From Carex sylvatica (Eukaryota; Streptophyta; Magnoliopsida; Poales; Cyperaceae), in NCBI GenBank assembly GCA_964058845.1, contig CAXKVR010000064.1, positions 1 through 64,000 on the forward strand: DNA of 64,000 nucleotides, in the 5' to 3' direction. Numbering within the stretch: position 1 is the stretch's first letter; each line of letters begins with the position of its first letter. Both the position numbers and the translations under genes were made by a program. The notes beneath the pieces are model-generated. The model was not told the origin of the DNA and searched no databases. It was given only the letters and a program-made list of their open reading frames with translations. Below, piece after piece: positions 10,353 to 20,851 of the stretch.

Positions 10353-10991
10353 AAATTCCCAAATAATGCAAATAATATTCTATTTTGTCATAACTGAAAA
10401 AGACATCAGTAAATCAAATTAAATTAATTGATTTATTTATATAGTGCATAGCATCAATCAGATTCCGGTGCATCTACATATAAAATGCTATAGAGAATTA
10501 TATTCGAATGAACTATTCAATTTAATATTTAATAAATTAAATAATATCATGATATGATAAAATGATAAAAAGAAAGATTGGATACACGATTAGTTGTGTC
10601 TCTCCTCAAAAAAGATTAGTTGTGTCATGTGTCAGACATCATGTTTGTGCTTCTTGGGGCTTGGAAACGAAAGAACGGCGGTCGCTAGCACCGATGCCTA
10701 AGATTCGTACCAATAGATGGGTTCAGCGACGAGGAGCTGTTCATATTGCAAAAATCATGGTAAGTTATAAATATTTTTGTAGATTGAAATTTTGTCAAAT
10801 ACATTAATAATTAGAAAGATGGCTATTTCAGTTCTGAAGATATTGCAACCAATTAAGCTGTATTTACAAGTTGCTGTGAACTCCTACTTCGTGATGCAGG
10901 TACTGCCTCAAAGGGGCAGTATGTAAGTTTGGATTTGAATGCCTTTTGTTTAATGACTCTTAATTTGTAAATCGAATATCGTATATTGTAG
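10353..10991. other. No gene supported
   Basis: AT-rich spacer. A short frame at 10562-10747 contains an isolated MPKIRTNR, and another open stretch lies at about 10890-10945. Neither continues into a recognisable domain, although they could be decayed upstream exons of the neighbouring pseudogene. Confidence 0.4.
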
Positions 10992-12976
10992 ATTTGGGCC
11001 TTACTTTTGCCAACAAATTGCTGGATTAGGAGATAATGACGAGCCATTCTTTTGCACTATGATTGCCTTGGTGCTAAGTATGCAATGTTTATCTATATTT
11101 TTACTTTTGAACTATTTCCTATTAGCTGCAATGCATAGTACTATAGAATCCCAATGTATCCTCCTCACAGGTAGGACTGGCAAAAGAGCTCGTGGCTCGT
11201 GGCTCGCTTGGTATTTGCCCGTGACTCGATCAGTAACAGCTCGTTCTTTAGTGAATCGAGTTTAAATTAGCTCGCTCGCTACATACTCGAACTATAATTA
11301 ATGAGTTTGAGTTTGGCCTGACTCGGCACGAGCCAGCTCGGTCATTAACGAGCTATTTAATATATATAGTTTAATACTTTAATCGGATCCGTTCACTTCA
11401 TATTGGAGATATTATGGTCTATGGATGCTATAGCGTGTTATGATAATTGCACTTTAGACTGTGTTTAAGTTGATTGATAATTTTGTATGAAATACGTGTG
11501 AATTGATAACAAGTAACTAAGTTAATTTGTATGAATTTGTTTGATTTGATATGTATAAATTTATTTAGTTAATATGTTTGTATGAATTTAGAATTTTGAT
11601 ATATTTGTATGTATGAATTTAGTTGTAAACTTAATTTATAATAGTTGATTTGCTTAATTACAGTTGAATTTAGTCATATAAAAATTATTTTGTTTTAGTC
11701 ATAATTGATAAGATGTGTTATGAATATTTAAGATATAGTAGGAAATAAAATATACAAATTTACCAAGCTAATAATGAGCTAGCTCGGCTCACTCGGACAA
11801 GCCACAAGTCGGTTTTGAGCAATAATTTTAGCTCGGGACCTAAAATTCAAACTCGCTCGCTCAGCTTGATATACAAACAAGCCGAGTACGAGTGTGGCCT
11901 AGCTCGCTCTTTAACAGCTCGTTACCACCCCTACTCACAGGTAGAGACAATTTTGATTTTTAATTTTTTTCTTTGCAAAAAGGACAGTAGAGTTACAAAT
12001 GCTAAATTCCACCAAAAATAGCTCTGCATTTATTGTCCCCGAAAGATAATAATTTGCAATTATATGAAAATTTATATTTCATTATCGTTAATTAAAAATT
12101 AAATATTTTATGTAAGGAGCTAACAAATGACTTTGTTGTTTCTGGTTCTGTCAGAGTCTCAATACAGTGCCTGTGAATACATGCATAAGTCTGACATGGT
12201 TAGAAATTCATTCCTTGTATTATGTTATGACTTATTAAACAGATTTTTGTGTCTTTATCCGTGCCTTATGTAACTGAGTGTGGCTGCTTGGTATTTAGGT
12301 GCTTTGCTGGAAGGATAATTTAAGCTAAATTAGCAGTTAATGTCATTAGTCGAGGTCGAGTGTTTTAATTAGAAGCACGACTGGACAATCTATGCTTAAT
12401 TGAGCCTAATGGGGTGGCCTCGTTGCATATTTGAGGATATTGGTGCACATCAGTACCTGCTTTTACTGTTATTTGGTGGTCCTGTAATTGCCAAATTTAT
12501 CCTTTTCCCCAGATGTGCATAATATTTCAAAGGTGCATGATATACTTATTGAATGTTTAAATACTGATGGATAGGAAAATTTTAGTAAATACTGAATTGT
12601 TGAGCATTAAAATTGGATAATTGACATTCCATAGCATCATGTTATGCTAATAATATCTCTTTTAGGAGCCTGAGTAATTATTTGAGTATCACAAATGTTG
12701 TTGTTGTCAATTGACCGTGACTGCTCGAGTGGTTGGGGTGGCTACGTTCTTGTCTATGTCACTATATTATTATGGCCTTTGTTTTTTTTTCCTTTTTTTA
12801 ATATTTCACATTGGTAGAGATATTTTTGGTGGTTTTGCAGGGCACGAGTGATATTTTGATGCTTTGAAGGGACATACAAGAAATTTCTCCTTTTCTTTAG
12901 ATCTCAATTTTGTGTTTTGTTATTGTAGTACACCGACCGAAGTGCAAGAGAAGATTCTGAAGGGAGGATGGATTAG
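10992..12976 (+). pseudogene. Pseudogene of 20S proteasome subunit beta type-3 (PBC), introns retained
   Basis: Four exon remnants match, in order, the C-terminal half of plant proteasome beta-3, a non-catalytic beta-ring subunit. Exon 10992-11077 has FGPYFCQ and IAGLGDND. Exon 12117-12198 has KELTNDFVVSG followed by the ACE/SDM region. Exon 12666-12757 has DRDCSSGWGGY. Exon 12929-12976 has TPTEVQEKILKG. Splice sites are mostly recognisable, so this is a decayed genomic copy, not a retrocopy. Lesions: a 1-nt loss near 11061, a frame break near 12149, a TAA in place of a Glu codon near 12675, a frame break near 12690, and a 1-nt loss in the last codons. The N-terminal half was not found. A hAT MITE sits in the first intron. 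Confidence 0.85.
11172..11933. mobile_element. hAT-type MITE with 8-bp TSD
   Basis: The 762-bp non-autonomous element starts TAGGACTGGC and ends CCACCCCTA (imperfect TIRs). It is flanked by a perfect 8-bp duplication CTCACAGG (11164-11171 and 11934-11941), the size made by hAT transposases. Both ends are crowded with GCTCG/CGAGC words that can pair across the element. The middle (about 11345-11760) is AT-rich with no coding capacity. It lies in an intron of the proteasome beta-3 pseudogene. Confidence 0.85.
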
Positions 12977-13691
12977 AATCTTATGTTTGAACATCTACGT
13001 GCTTTTAATGATGCTTGTGTTTGGTCAAGTTAATTTTTCCTCCTGAGTTGTAGTCTTTTTTTCTTTTCTTTTTTGTGGAGTGGAAGTCTCTTTTGACAAA
13101 TATACACTAGTTAGAATGTTTGTGCTGTTTGTTCTCTGAGGGTTCATCTAATGTTATCATTGGTTTATCTTTGTACCTTTTTGCTAAATTTATGTTCTGA
13201 ATTTTTGTCTGTATTGGATCTAAATATCTGATGTTTTATGTTTTGCATTTATCCTCTATATTTTCTTATTTTGCATTTAGCCTCTTTCTTTCTGGCTGTC
13301 AAAACATTTGTGTTGTACTGTTGTCACACCAGTACACTATGGTACTAGGTTTAGGTTCTAACTAGAGTTCGCCTCTTGATGAACATTTTGTGGGATCATT
13401 TTAAATAAGATTGCAATTGGATTTTTAATTTTGTGGCTTATTTGGCAACCAACGGAATAGCATAATGGCGTGCAATTCTAACTGAAAATTGTTGTCCAAC
13501 ACAAATTAAAGATTCATAATAGTGCTAGAATTGGCTAATCAGTTATTCTAAAGTCCTCGGGAAATTAACTTGTATAAGATAGTTTGATTTAATAATCTGC
13601 TAAAATTCCAAACAGGATTTGAGGGACTGCCGACTATTTTAAAATTGTTAAAAATAATCATTTGTTAAGTGATCGCTAAAAATAATAATAT
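12977..13691. other. Former 3' flank of the proteasome pseudogene, no gene seen
   Basis: T-rich sequence just after the pseudogene could be an old 3' UTR. The word GACTGCCGACTATTTTAA occurs at about 13627 and again at about 13925, on both sides of the next MITE. No coding potential was recognised. Confidence 0.4.
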
Positions 13692-13700
13692 GAAAAATAT

Positions 13701-13891
13701 GGAAATAAATCTGCTACGATCCTATGGGGACTGTAGGGTCCTAAAATTCCAAATCCAACTTTTTATTGGTTTTGAGATTCATGCATAAAAAAATAATTTC
13801 TATAGAGATTCGTATAACTCAAAAAATGAAATGATGGATTTGAAATTTTAGGACCCTACAATCCCCAAGGGATCGTAGCAGATTTATTTCC
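13701..13891. mobile_element. Mutator-type MITE, copy 1
   Basis: A 191-bp hairpin element with TIRs of about 57 bp starting GGAAATAAATCTGCTACGAT. It is flanked by a 9-bp duplication with one mismatch (GAAAAATAT at 13692-13700, GAAAAACAT at 13892-13900), as expected for Mutator-like elements. It has no coding capacity and is the same family as the element at 14251. Confidence 0.8.
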
Positions 13892-14250
13892 GAAAAACAT
13901 ACATATTTGCTTAACATTGTAGGACTGCCGACTATTTTAAGTATATTCAAATTTCTAAGAAAATCTTTAGCTGAATAAATAAAATGAACTGGCATTATAG
14001 AACAAACACCCACAAAATGAAATACAAGTGCACAAACAAATACATACATTATATGCTCCTTTACAGAAAAAAAAAATGAATCAGAAACCTTCTAGTCAGA
14101 ATGGTCAGCCGAAAATCATGCTCATGGGGTTTTTGTAACCTCATCATGGTGTCCGCATCATCAGCCAGAAACCTTGTAGAAGCAAAATGTGCAAGACAAT
14201 TTGTTTCAAAAGAAAAGGATGAATGTTAGATAAGGGATTAGGGTTTTAAC

Positions 14251-14467
14251 GGAAATAAATCTGCTGCAATCCTACAGGATCACAGGTCCCTGCGATTTCA
14301 ATCTAAACCGTTTATATATTTTGAGATTCGTGCACAAAAACTCTTTTTTTTTTTAAAGATTCGTACAATCTAATAAATGAAGCGTTGAAATTGGAATTGC
14401 AGGACCCTGTGATCATGTAGGATCGCAAGACCATGTGATCATGTAGGATCGCAGCAGATTTGCTTCC
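14251..14467. mobile_element. Mutator-type MITE, copy 2
   Basis: A 217-bp relative of the element at 13701 with the same terminal word GGAAATAAATCTGCTGCAAT. It is flanked by a perfect 9-bp duplication GGTTTTAAC (14242-14250 and 14468-14476). The right arm contains an extra tandem copy of about 26 bp around ATCATGTAGGATCGCA, which lengthens it relative to copy 1. Confidence 0.85.
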
Positions 14468-14896
14468 GGTTTTAACATATAAGAAATTTCAGGTCTAAGC
14501 TTTTCTAAATTGTGAGGTTTAGGGTCTCATGTCTAAAATTAAGAAATATCAGATTTGTCACAAACAACATAATAGAATCATATCTAAATTCAGAGGATCC
14601 AGGTTAAAGGTGAGAGCACTGGACCTGAGATACAAGTACAATATAAAAAAATATACCCAAAACTAGTTTACAATGTAAACCACCATTTCAAAAAGTATGG
14701 TACTAGGTAGTAGGTAGTACCATAAATATCTACTTAACATAAACAATTTCAAATTTTCAATACTGTAACAACAGATGGAAATAATGAAAGAGACATACAC
14801 ATCTGACAAGGTCAAGATAGAGGTAGCATTGAACATCACGGCAAATGTCAAAAAGGCAAAGCCTATAAAAAGACTTCCTCTTCTACCCCTCATGTG
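14468..14896. other. No gene supported
   Basis: AT-rich spacer between the MITE and the duplicated DUF6598 segment. Only short, unconvincing frames occur. Confidence 0.4.
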
Positions 14897-15166
14897 GAGA
14901 AATGCCACAAACTAATACCGAGACAAACTAATCAAAGAAAATAGTAATCTATAGATAAACATCAGTACATCATCCAATATTACAAAAAGAAAATATAACA
15001 AAGGTCAACTTGACAAGGAAACTGGCACACGACAAACATTAGTTCTTTTTTGTAATTAAAATTAGCATCGTTCTTTCAGTTGGGTTATACACTACTTATA
15101 TGAACCCAGGATAACTTTCTATGTCAAAGGGTTCCCTCGTCTTAGCCCACACCACACCTACATTAA

Positions 15167-17850
15167 CTAGACATGCACATCCTTGACGCTAGAGCATGTA
15201 AATTTGAAAGTCCCATTTTTAGCAATCGGCTGATCTGGTGAGCCCATGATACCGCTTTGCCAGATGTTCACAGTGATGGTGACATCTGAGCCAAATGGAT
15301 GTACAGTTGTAGATCTTGAAAGAGGAAGTTTCATGATGTTATCCTTGTAGGGACTAACATCTAAGCGGATGCCTTGAGTTTTATCCCTATTGAATAGGAC
15401 ACTTCTAGCCCTCTCACCAAGCATTGAATTTTCAACAGTTATGCACCCGTAGACTACCGCTGAGGCAAATTGACAGCTTGTGAGCGAAACCTCAGCACGA
15501 GCCTCCATGCCATTCTCGTAAACAGCAAAGTCCACCTCTATCGGACCAAATCGGCTCTGTATCCTCTTGGACAAGAACGTGTCATACACCCCCATTATAT
15601 CATCCCATATCCCCTCGTCACCCCAGCACACCTTGTCATAATCTTTGAACTGATCGCTGCAAGTTCCATATTCAAATAGATGGGGAACAAAAAGTATATC
15701 ATCATATGCCTCTATGGTCATATTGGGACCTCTCAGCTTAACAAAACCCTGCAATAATGAAACAAGCAATTGCACTTTAATGTCAATTTAGCTATACCCA
15801 TTGGCTAATCAATATAGTACAAGATTAAAAGACCAAAATATGAATAAACAATTATTATAATGGATGTATATAACGATATACAAATTAAACCATTTGTAAT
15901 CTTATCAAAAATAATTTTACCTTTTATTTCAGTGGAAAGAAACGATAACCAAATTAAAAAAAATTGACCAAAAATAACCTCAGGAGTAATATTCAGAGGA
16001 CCCCCATGTTTCCTGCTAAAGACGACATACTTTTTGTTCAACGATATTCAACCATACATCTGGTCAAAATCATGTTGATTGAATTCGAGAAATTTCACTG
16101 AAAACACCTCCATGAGGCTCCTTGACATGTTGATATATCTCGATACAGGCAGCTGCTGCTGGTCCACAATAACACTTTGACTGACCTCCACTGGAGGAAA
16201 TCTGCTAATAATTCAAAACTGACGTTATATACTAATCCATCAAATTTTGTAAAGAGAGGAGGTTGACTTGAGATTTTGACATGAGAGGGAAAGAGAGAAA
16301 GACCTGGTGTGCACGTCAGTTTGGTACTCAACACGAGGCACTTTGGAATCCCTGAAGCAGTCCATCACATTCCTTCTTTGAGGCCCAGCACCCCCTTCTC
16401 CAGCATGGGCGTCTATGAAATCAGCTACCAGAGAAGCAACATCCTCTTCTTTCATGAGGTGGTCAGGTCCACCTCCATCTAGGATTTGACAATCAACCCA
16501 ACTGACCATCAGTACCACCTTTCCACAGCCATGGTTGGGAAGGATAATAGACCCTTCAGTAGAGCCTAAACTAGGATTGAACTTCACTGTCTCTTCAATG
16601 ACTAATAGATTATCAGGTTTAATACCTACTTCTATACTCACATGAACAAGCAGAGATGATTGACGTGGAACTGCTGTTACCCTTCTTGACAGAGGAAGAG
16701 GGACAAACTTGTCAGGTTTGAGACCGACACACTCTTTGCTTAATTTATGGAAGAGAATGCTCTTAGCATTAGATTCGGTGAGAAAACTATTTGATGCACG
16801 CACCGTCCCGTGAACCTGTATGAGAGCATCTTCTCCTTCATAATCAAAGTCAACAAAATAAACATTCAAATGCGCCTCTACAGCATCATGGTAGACTGCA
16901 AAACTAATATCAAGATAGTTTCTGAAAAAGCACTCCATAGACCGACAGATAAGTCCATCCATGTAATCTGATTCATCTTTCTACAAACGGATTTGTGTTC
17001 TATGCATAGTACAAAAAGCGCGATCAATGAACCAAACAAATATGTCTATGTCATTTTCAACTGGCATGCTACGCCTCGGGCCTGATAGAGTGACATGACC
17101 CTGTGAGTATTAACAAAGAACATGATAATTACATCAATATTATAGGAAACTAAGAAACTTATTGACAGATGTTCTTTTAAAGTGTTTTCTACCTGGTTTA
17201 AGGTGGATGCTTTCTGAAGTATAAGATTGTTAAATAGGGCTGAGATATTGACAGAAGGGCAGGTGTGATAAAAATTTAAATTGTAGGTTCTGTTAGCGTG
17301 ACTGAAATGAAAGATTTTAACTCTCCAGAAAGAAAAACCTCTGAATTAATTTGCGGACGCTGTAGGGCCTCGGCATCAAAGATGGCAAAATCTTGGTTGC
17401 AGCTGCAGAGGAAAATGATACCAAAAAAATCTCGGTGGCCACGAGGCTTGGATTCTTCCTCTCTATCCGTGCACGTGTGCGGCTGCGACGTCTGCACAAA
17501 AACTCGCTTAAGGATCTATACACAAATAGACAGAGAATATGGTTGAGACAGATTTAAAATCGTACGATTGTTGTGCTTCATCGGTTCCCATTCGGTTCCC
17601 ACCGTTAGCCCTAGACGTGAAGGGTTCTTCTCCGGTTACCATTCGGTTGCTGCCGTCAGCGCCAGACGCGAAGGGGTCTTCTCCGGTTACCATTCGGTTA
17701 CTTCCGTCCGCCCTAGACGCGAAGGGGTCTTCTCCGGTCACCATTCGTCGGTTGCTGCCGTCAGCCCTAGACGCTAAGAGGTCTTCACGGAAGGATTGCA
17801 GAGGTGGGTTTACGTCGCGTATATAATTTACACAATTTGTCGTGGTGAAG
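15167..17850 (-). pseudogene. DUF6598 (JIP60-like C-terminal domain) gene, decayed copy 1
   Basis: Minus-strand exons, 5' to 3': 17339-17491, 16304-17100, 15979-16201 and 15167-15748, with GT-AG borders, plus a leading region with the coding minisatellite (about 17540-17850). Two DUF6598-like repeats are seen. The first has VTLSGPRRS, then a core with ALIQVHGTV and LPLSRRVTA. The second has FSVKFLEFN, GFVKLRGPNM, AVVYGCITV and LPLSRSTTV. DUF6598 is the C-terminal domain of barley JIP60-like proteins, where it follows a RIP domain. Lesions: TAG at 16981-16983 (Trp in copy 2), TGA at 16048-16050, a loss of about 25 nt near 17465, and a shortened C-terminus at 15167. The exon at 15979 keeps a length that preserves frame (223 nt). 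Confidence 0.85.
17586..17797. repeat. 51-bp coding minisatellite, four copies
   Basis: Four tandem copies of a 51-bp unit containing CGGTTACCATTCGGTTGCTG. On the minus strand they encode a 17-residue repeat around ADGSNRMVTGEDPF near the start of the DUF6598 gene. The unit length is a multiple of three, so copy-number change would not break the frame. The same array is present in the second segment at about 63605-63820. Confidence 0.85.
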
Positions 17851-18159
17851 TAGAATGTTCCTATGATTCCATTTTTACCCACCCGCAATTCGATGGGTCA
17901 GTAGACTTTTAAAAGCCGAGTGGATGGCCTGCGGATTTGTGCCTACCAGTCTTTCACCCATTGTGATAACGCGGCCCATTTCCTTGTAGGCTTGTAAAAA
18001 TCTCATTCTCCAGAAGTTGCTTGTTTATCTCGTAAAAAAGGTAAAACTAAGAATATGATACGTAAACAAACAAACAAAATTATCTCTGTCATTTAGTAAG
18101 ATTGACAACCATGATTAAAGATTTGTTCAGAAGAAGATATAAAAAATTTAGCTTATCAT

Positions 18160-18600
18160 TTTTTCTTAACTAATTTATATCCGAAAATAAAAAAATATAA
18201 ACAATTACCGATATAAAATTATTTTATGAAAAGAAAACGAAATTATAAGAACTGCAGTAGTTGTAATTTTTCAAATGTTAGAATCTTTTGATATGTCGTT
18301 ACCTGAATTGCCTTCCACTTTATTATTTTTCTCATGAATTCGATCATCAACTTCATTTTTTGAGTCTCACGTTCAATACCATCTAGCTCGTACAATTGAA
18401 TTTGTTCATACAACAATAGCCACAATACTTTTCTTATTTTGTATATGTTGTTATTTACTAAACTTGAATATAAATCGGTTATAAATGCGTGAGATAGTGT
18501 TTGCCAATTGTAAGCTAAACCCATATAAGGTTTGCCAACAGTAAGTACTTGCTCGCTAATATCAATGCTACATGTTTTCATCTAATTATTATGTAAAATT
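18160..18600 (-). pseudogene. RIP-domain remnant upstream of DUF6598 copy 1
   Basis: The minus-strand frame 18243-18581 aligns with the last third of the array RIP domain. LAYNWQTLSHAF matches LARSWHTLSSAF (active-site Trp kept), then VLWLLLYEQIQLYELDG matches the array copies. The Glu/Arg pair and everything before it are missing. DNA at 18160-18290 also matches the array at about 1430-1560, but here it directly follows the RIP coding part. Either the intervening array DNA was inserted there or it was deleted here. Sharing strand and order with the DUF6598 exons (RIP first, then DUF6598) mirrors JIP60. Confidence 0.75.
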
Positions 18601-19611
18601 ATACATATTATTTCTTTTTAAATTGTTACGTAATTTAATTTTTAGTCCTATTATGTTCACTATTATTAATTATTATTTAATTGTGTGCATTTAATTCAAA
18701 ATCGGCTAACAATTAGTGAAGGTTTGGCCTAATAATGCAATCTCATGCAGAGATCTATTTTTCAACTTGGAAATTAATTATGTATCAATTAACTAATTAG
18801 ATACTCGATAAAAAAAAATAATGTTTTGACTTATATTTTCTAATGTCCTCACTTATAATTTCTGATGCTTTAACTTATATATTCACCAGTTTTTGAATAA
18901 CTTAACTCAAAATAAATCATATAAATTACTAAGTAAATGCATCATTCTTAATTAGTACATTTGTTATATAATATAATAATATTTACTCCTGCCCTTTTCT
19001 GCGTCGCACTTTCTTATTTTTTTGCTTCCTTCATTCTTCCTCTTACTTTCTTCCTCATTCAATTTTTTTTTGACTGAAGAAATAATTTCAACGTAAATAT
19101 AAAATAAACTTTTAATTTTTTCTAAAAAAATAATTATTAGTAGTTTTACTGAACAAGTGTTATTATTGGTCCGACAACTGAATTCTGAAGATTGCAAAAA
19201 AATTAACGCCTTGGAAAACTGAATTCTGAAGATTGCATTTTTTGAGGAAAAAAAGTGGGTACAAATTGAAAACATAACAACCACGGCCTTTGTTTTGAAA
19301 GATAGCCCGGGATTCTGAACAAATATGTAGAATTAATGTTGGGTTGCATTTTCGGAAAGATGGTTCAGAAATAAAACCAGTGATGCCTTTGTAAATATAG
19401 AGTTTCGTATTCTTGGTTGCTTTTGGATTCAATTTTCAATGTGTTAATTTAGAAAATTAGTGTTTCCAAATAGATAAATTTTCCCCTTGAAATCTGTACA
19501 GAGTTGGCACACATTACAGGTCCCCAATGAGGTATCTCTTTACATGAAATAGTAGTACGGTACATTAAATTAAGCTTGCAAATATTGTAATGACGTTATC
19601 TCTGAAATACA
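18601..19611. other. AT-rich spacer, no gene seen
   Basis: The first 390 bp (to about 18990) recur at about 35945-36460 next to the second RIP remnant, so they are part of the duplicated remnant. The word AACTGAATTCTGAAGATTGC occurs twice (about 19178 and 19218). No coding potential was recognised. Confidence 0.45.
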
Positions 19612-19729
19612 ATGGGTGGAGTTCACACAAGAGTTAGCATTTATAAGGGACATCCTTTTCTAAGAAAACCAGAGGCTGGTAAACTCATTAGTCTGCCAAG
19701 AACAATGGAAGAGCTCAAAGTTATAATTG
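19612..19729 (+). pseudogene. Exon remnant of a SKOR/GORK-type outward K+ channel (K_HA domain)
   Basis: A single exon-like stretch encodes HTRVSIYKGHPFLRKPEAGK and then LISLPRTMEELKVI. This matches the start of the K_HA domain (PF11834) at the C-terminus of plant Shaker outward-rectifying K+ channels. It ends at a usable donor (ATTG/GTACGT). Neither the following half of the domain nor any upstream channel exon was found within several kb, so this is an isolated fragment, perhaps captured or left by rearrangement. Confidence 0.7.
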
Positions 19730-20270
19730 GTACGTAACAAAAATGATTTATTTATTTTTTTTGTTGGAAAACAAAGTTCAAACCTTGTACTCTGATATTC
19801 GAATTAACCCCATCTTTCTTTCTTTTTCTAAATTGATAGGAAATGAATGAAGAAGGGCAAACATTGATTCAATTGAAGTAATAAGATAATATAATGCGGT
19901 GTTAATATATAAACCTTGTAGGAAGTATTTGAAACTATGGTAGATGTAATGCGATTTAGATACATTTGTTCATGTTTTGCTTCAGAACTATGAGAATCAT
20001 GAAAAAGAATGCTGCAAGATATTTCAAACTCTATTGTCACAATTCCAATTCTGATCCAAATAGAATATGTGCTACAATAAACACAGCAAAAGCGGAGAAT
20101 GCACCAACATGAACCCAAAAACAGTTGCATAGTTGCGGCAACGCCGCAACGAAGCATCTAGTTACATAGAATTCTAGAAGGAAGGTATCCTAAAGGCAAT
20201 TGTATGCTTACAGCTTTCTTTCATTGTTGCATTTTATTTTCTTTTATTTTCCTTTTTTTAATTTGTAACT
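19730..20270. other. No gene supported
   Basis: T-rich spacer between the K+ channel exon remnant and the hairpin element. The short minus-strand frame at 19828-20157 has no recognisable motif. Confidence 0.35.
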
Positions 20271-20280
20271 CTTGGACACC

Positions 20281-20841
20281 CCGTGATTTTTATTCATAGG
20301 AAAACTTAAAAACAAAATATTAAAAATGAGAAAGGATGCGTACAAATTTGAAAAACAAGAAGGCGTATGTGGCCCATGGCGTTCCTGTGGGACGCCATGT
20401 CAAAATTCAGTTCAACAAAAAAAAAAAAAAAAAACTGGGACGCCATGCCAAGTTCAGTTCAGTTCGATGGAGAAGAAAAAAAAAAAAAAAAAAAAAAAAC
20501 CAATAATTGGGACGCCATGCTATATCAATACCAAAAAAAAATGAACTAATGTGCCTTCGAACTTAACTTGGAAATACATCAAACTGAACTTGAAAATTGC
20601 TTTATCAAATGGGACGCCATGCTATATCAAAATCGAAGTTTTTTTTTTTTTTTTTCCATCGAACTGAACTTGGCATGGCGTTCCAGCACAATTTTTTTTT
20701 TCCACGTCGAACTGGGGTTTGGCATGGCGTCCCTGAGAGACGCCATGGGCCATCCATGCCTTCCTGTTTTTAAAATTTTCACAAACCCATTCTCATTTTT
20801 AATTTTTTTTTTTTGGATTTTCTTATGAATAAAAATCACGG
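20281..20841. mobile_element. Long-hairpin (foldback) MITE with 10-bp TSD
   Basis: A 561-bp element begins CCGTGATTTTTATTCATA and ends with its complement. It is flanked by CTTGGACACC at 20271-20280 and 20842-20851. Its arms pair over most of their length, including A-runs on the left (20418-20435, 20473-20500) against T-runs on the right (20640-20656, 20691-20701). They also share repeated GGGACGCCATG / CATGGCGTCCC words. The TSD length suggests a Mutator-like mobiliser. No coding region was seen; short frames are A/T-run artefacts. Confidence 0.82.
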
Positions 20842-20851
20842 CTTGGACACC

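Larger units (their letters stand above)
14897..17982. repeat. Segmental duplication, copy 1 (pairs with 60871-64000)
   Basis: From GAGAAATGCCACAAACTAA onward this 3.1-kb segment aligns with 60871-64000 in the same orientation with few gaps. It covers the whole DUF6598 gene, its introns and the coding minisatellite. The second copy runs off the window, so the true duplicated length is unknown. Exons and introns look similarly diverged, so both copies have probably been free to drift. Confidence 0.93.

Noticed and set aside
10562..10807. Frame with MPKIRTNR, like the start of splicing factor BUD31/G10
   Set aside because: Only eight residues match; the next residues diverge and no later BUD31 exon is found.
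15470..15679. Plus-strand frame in the DUF6598 exon, mirrored at 61459
   Set aside because: Antisense shadow of conserved coding sequence; it recurs only because the segment is duplicated.
17298..17826. Plus-strand frames over the minisatellite
   Set aside because: The repeat unit is a multiple of three and so opens several frames at once; exon phases support the minus strand.
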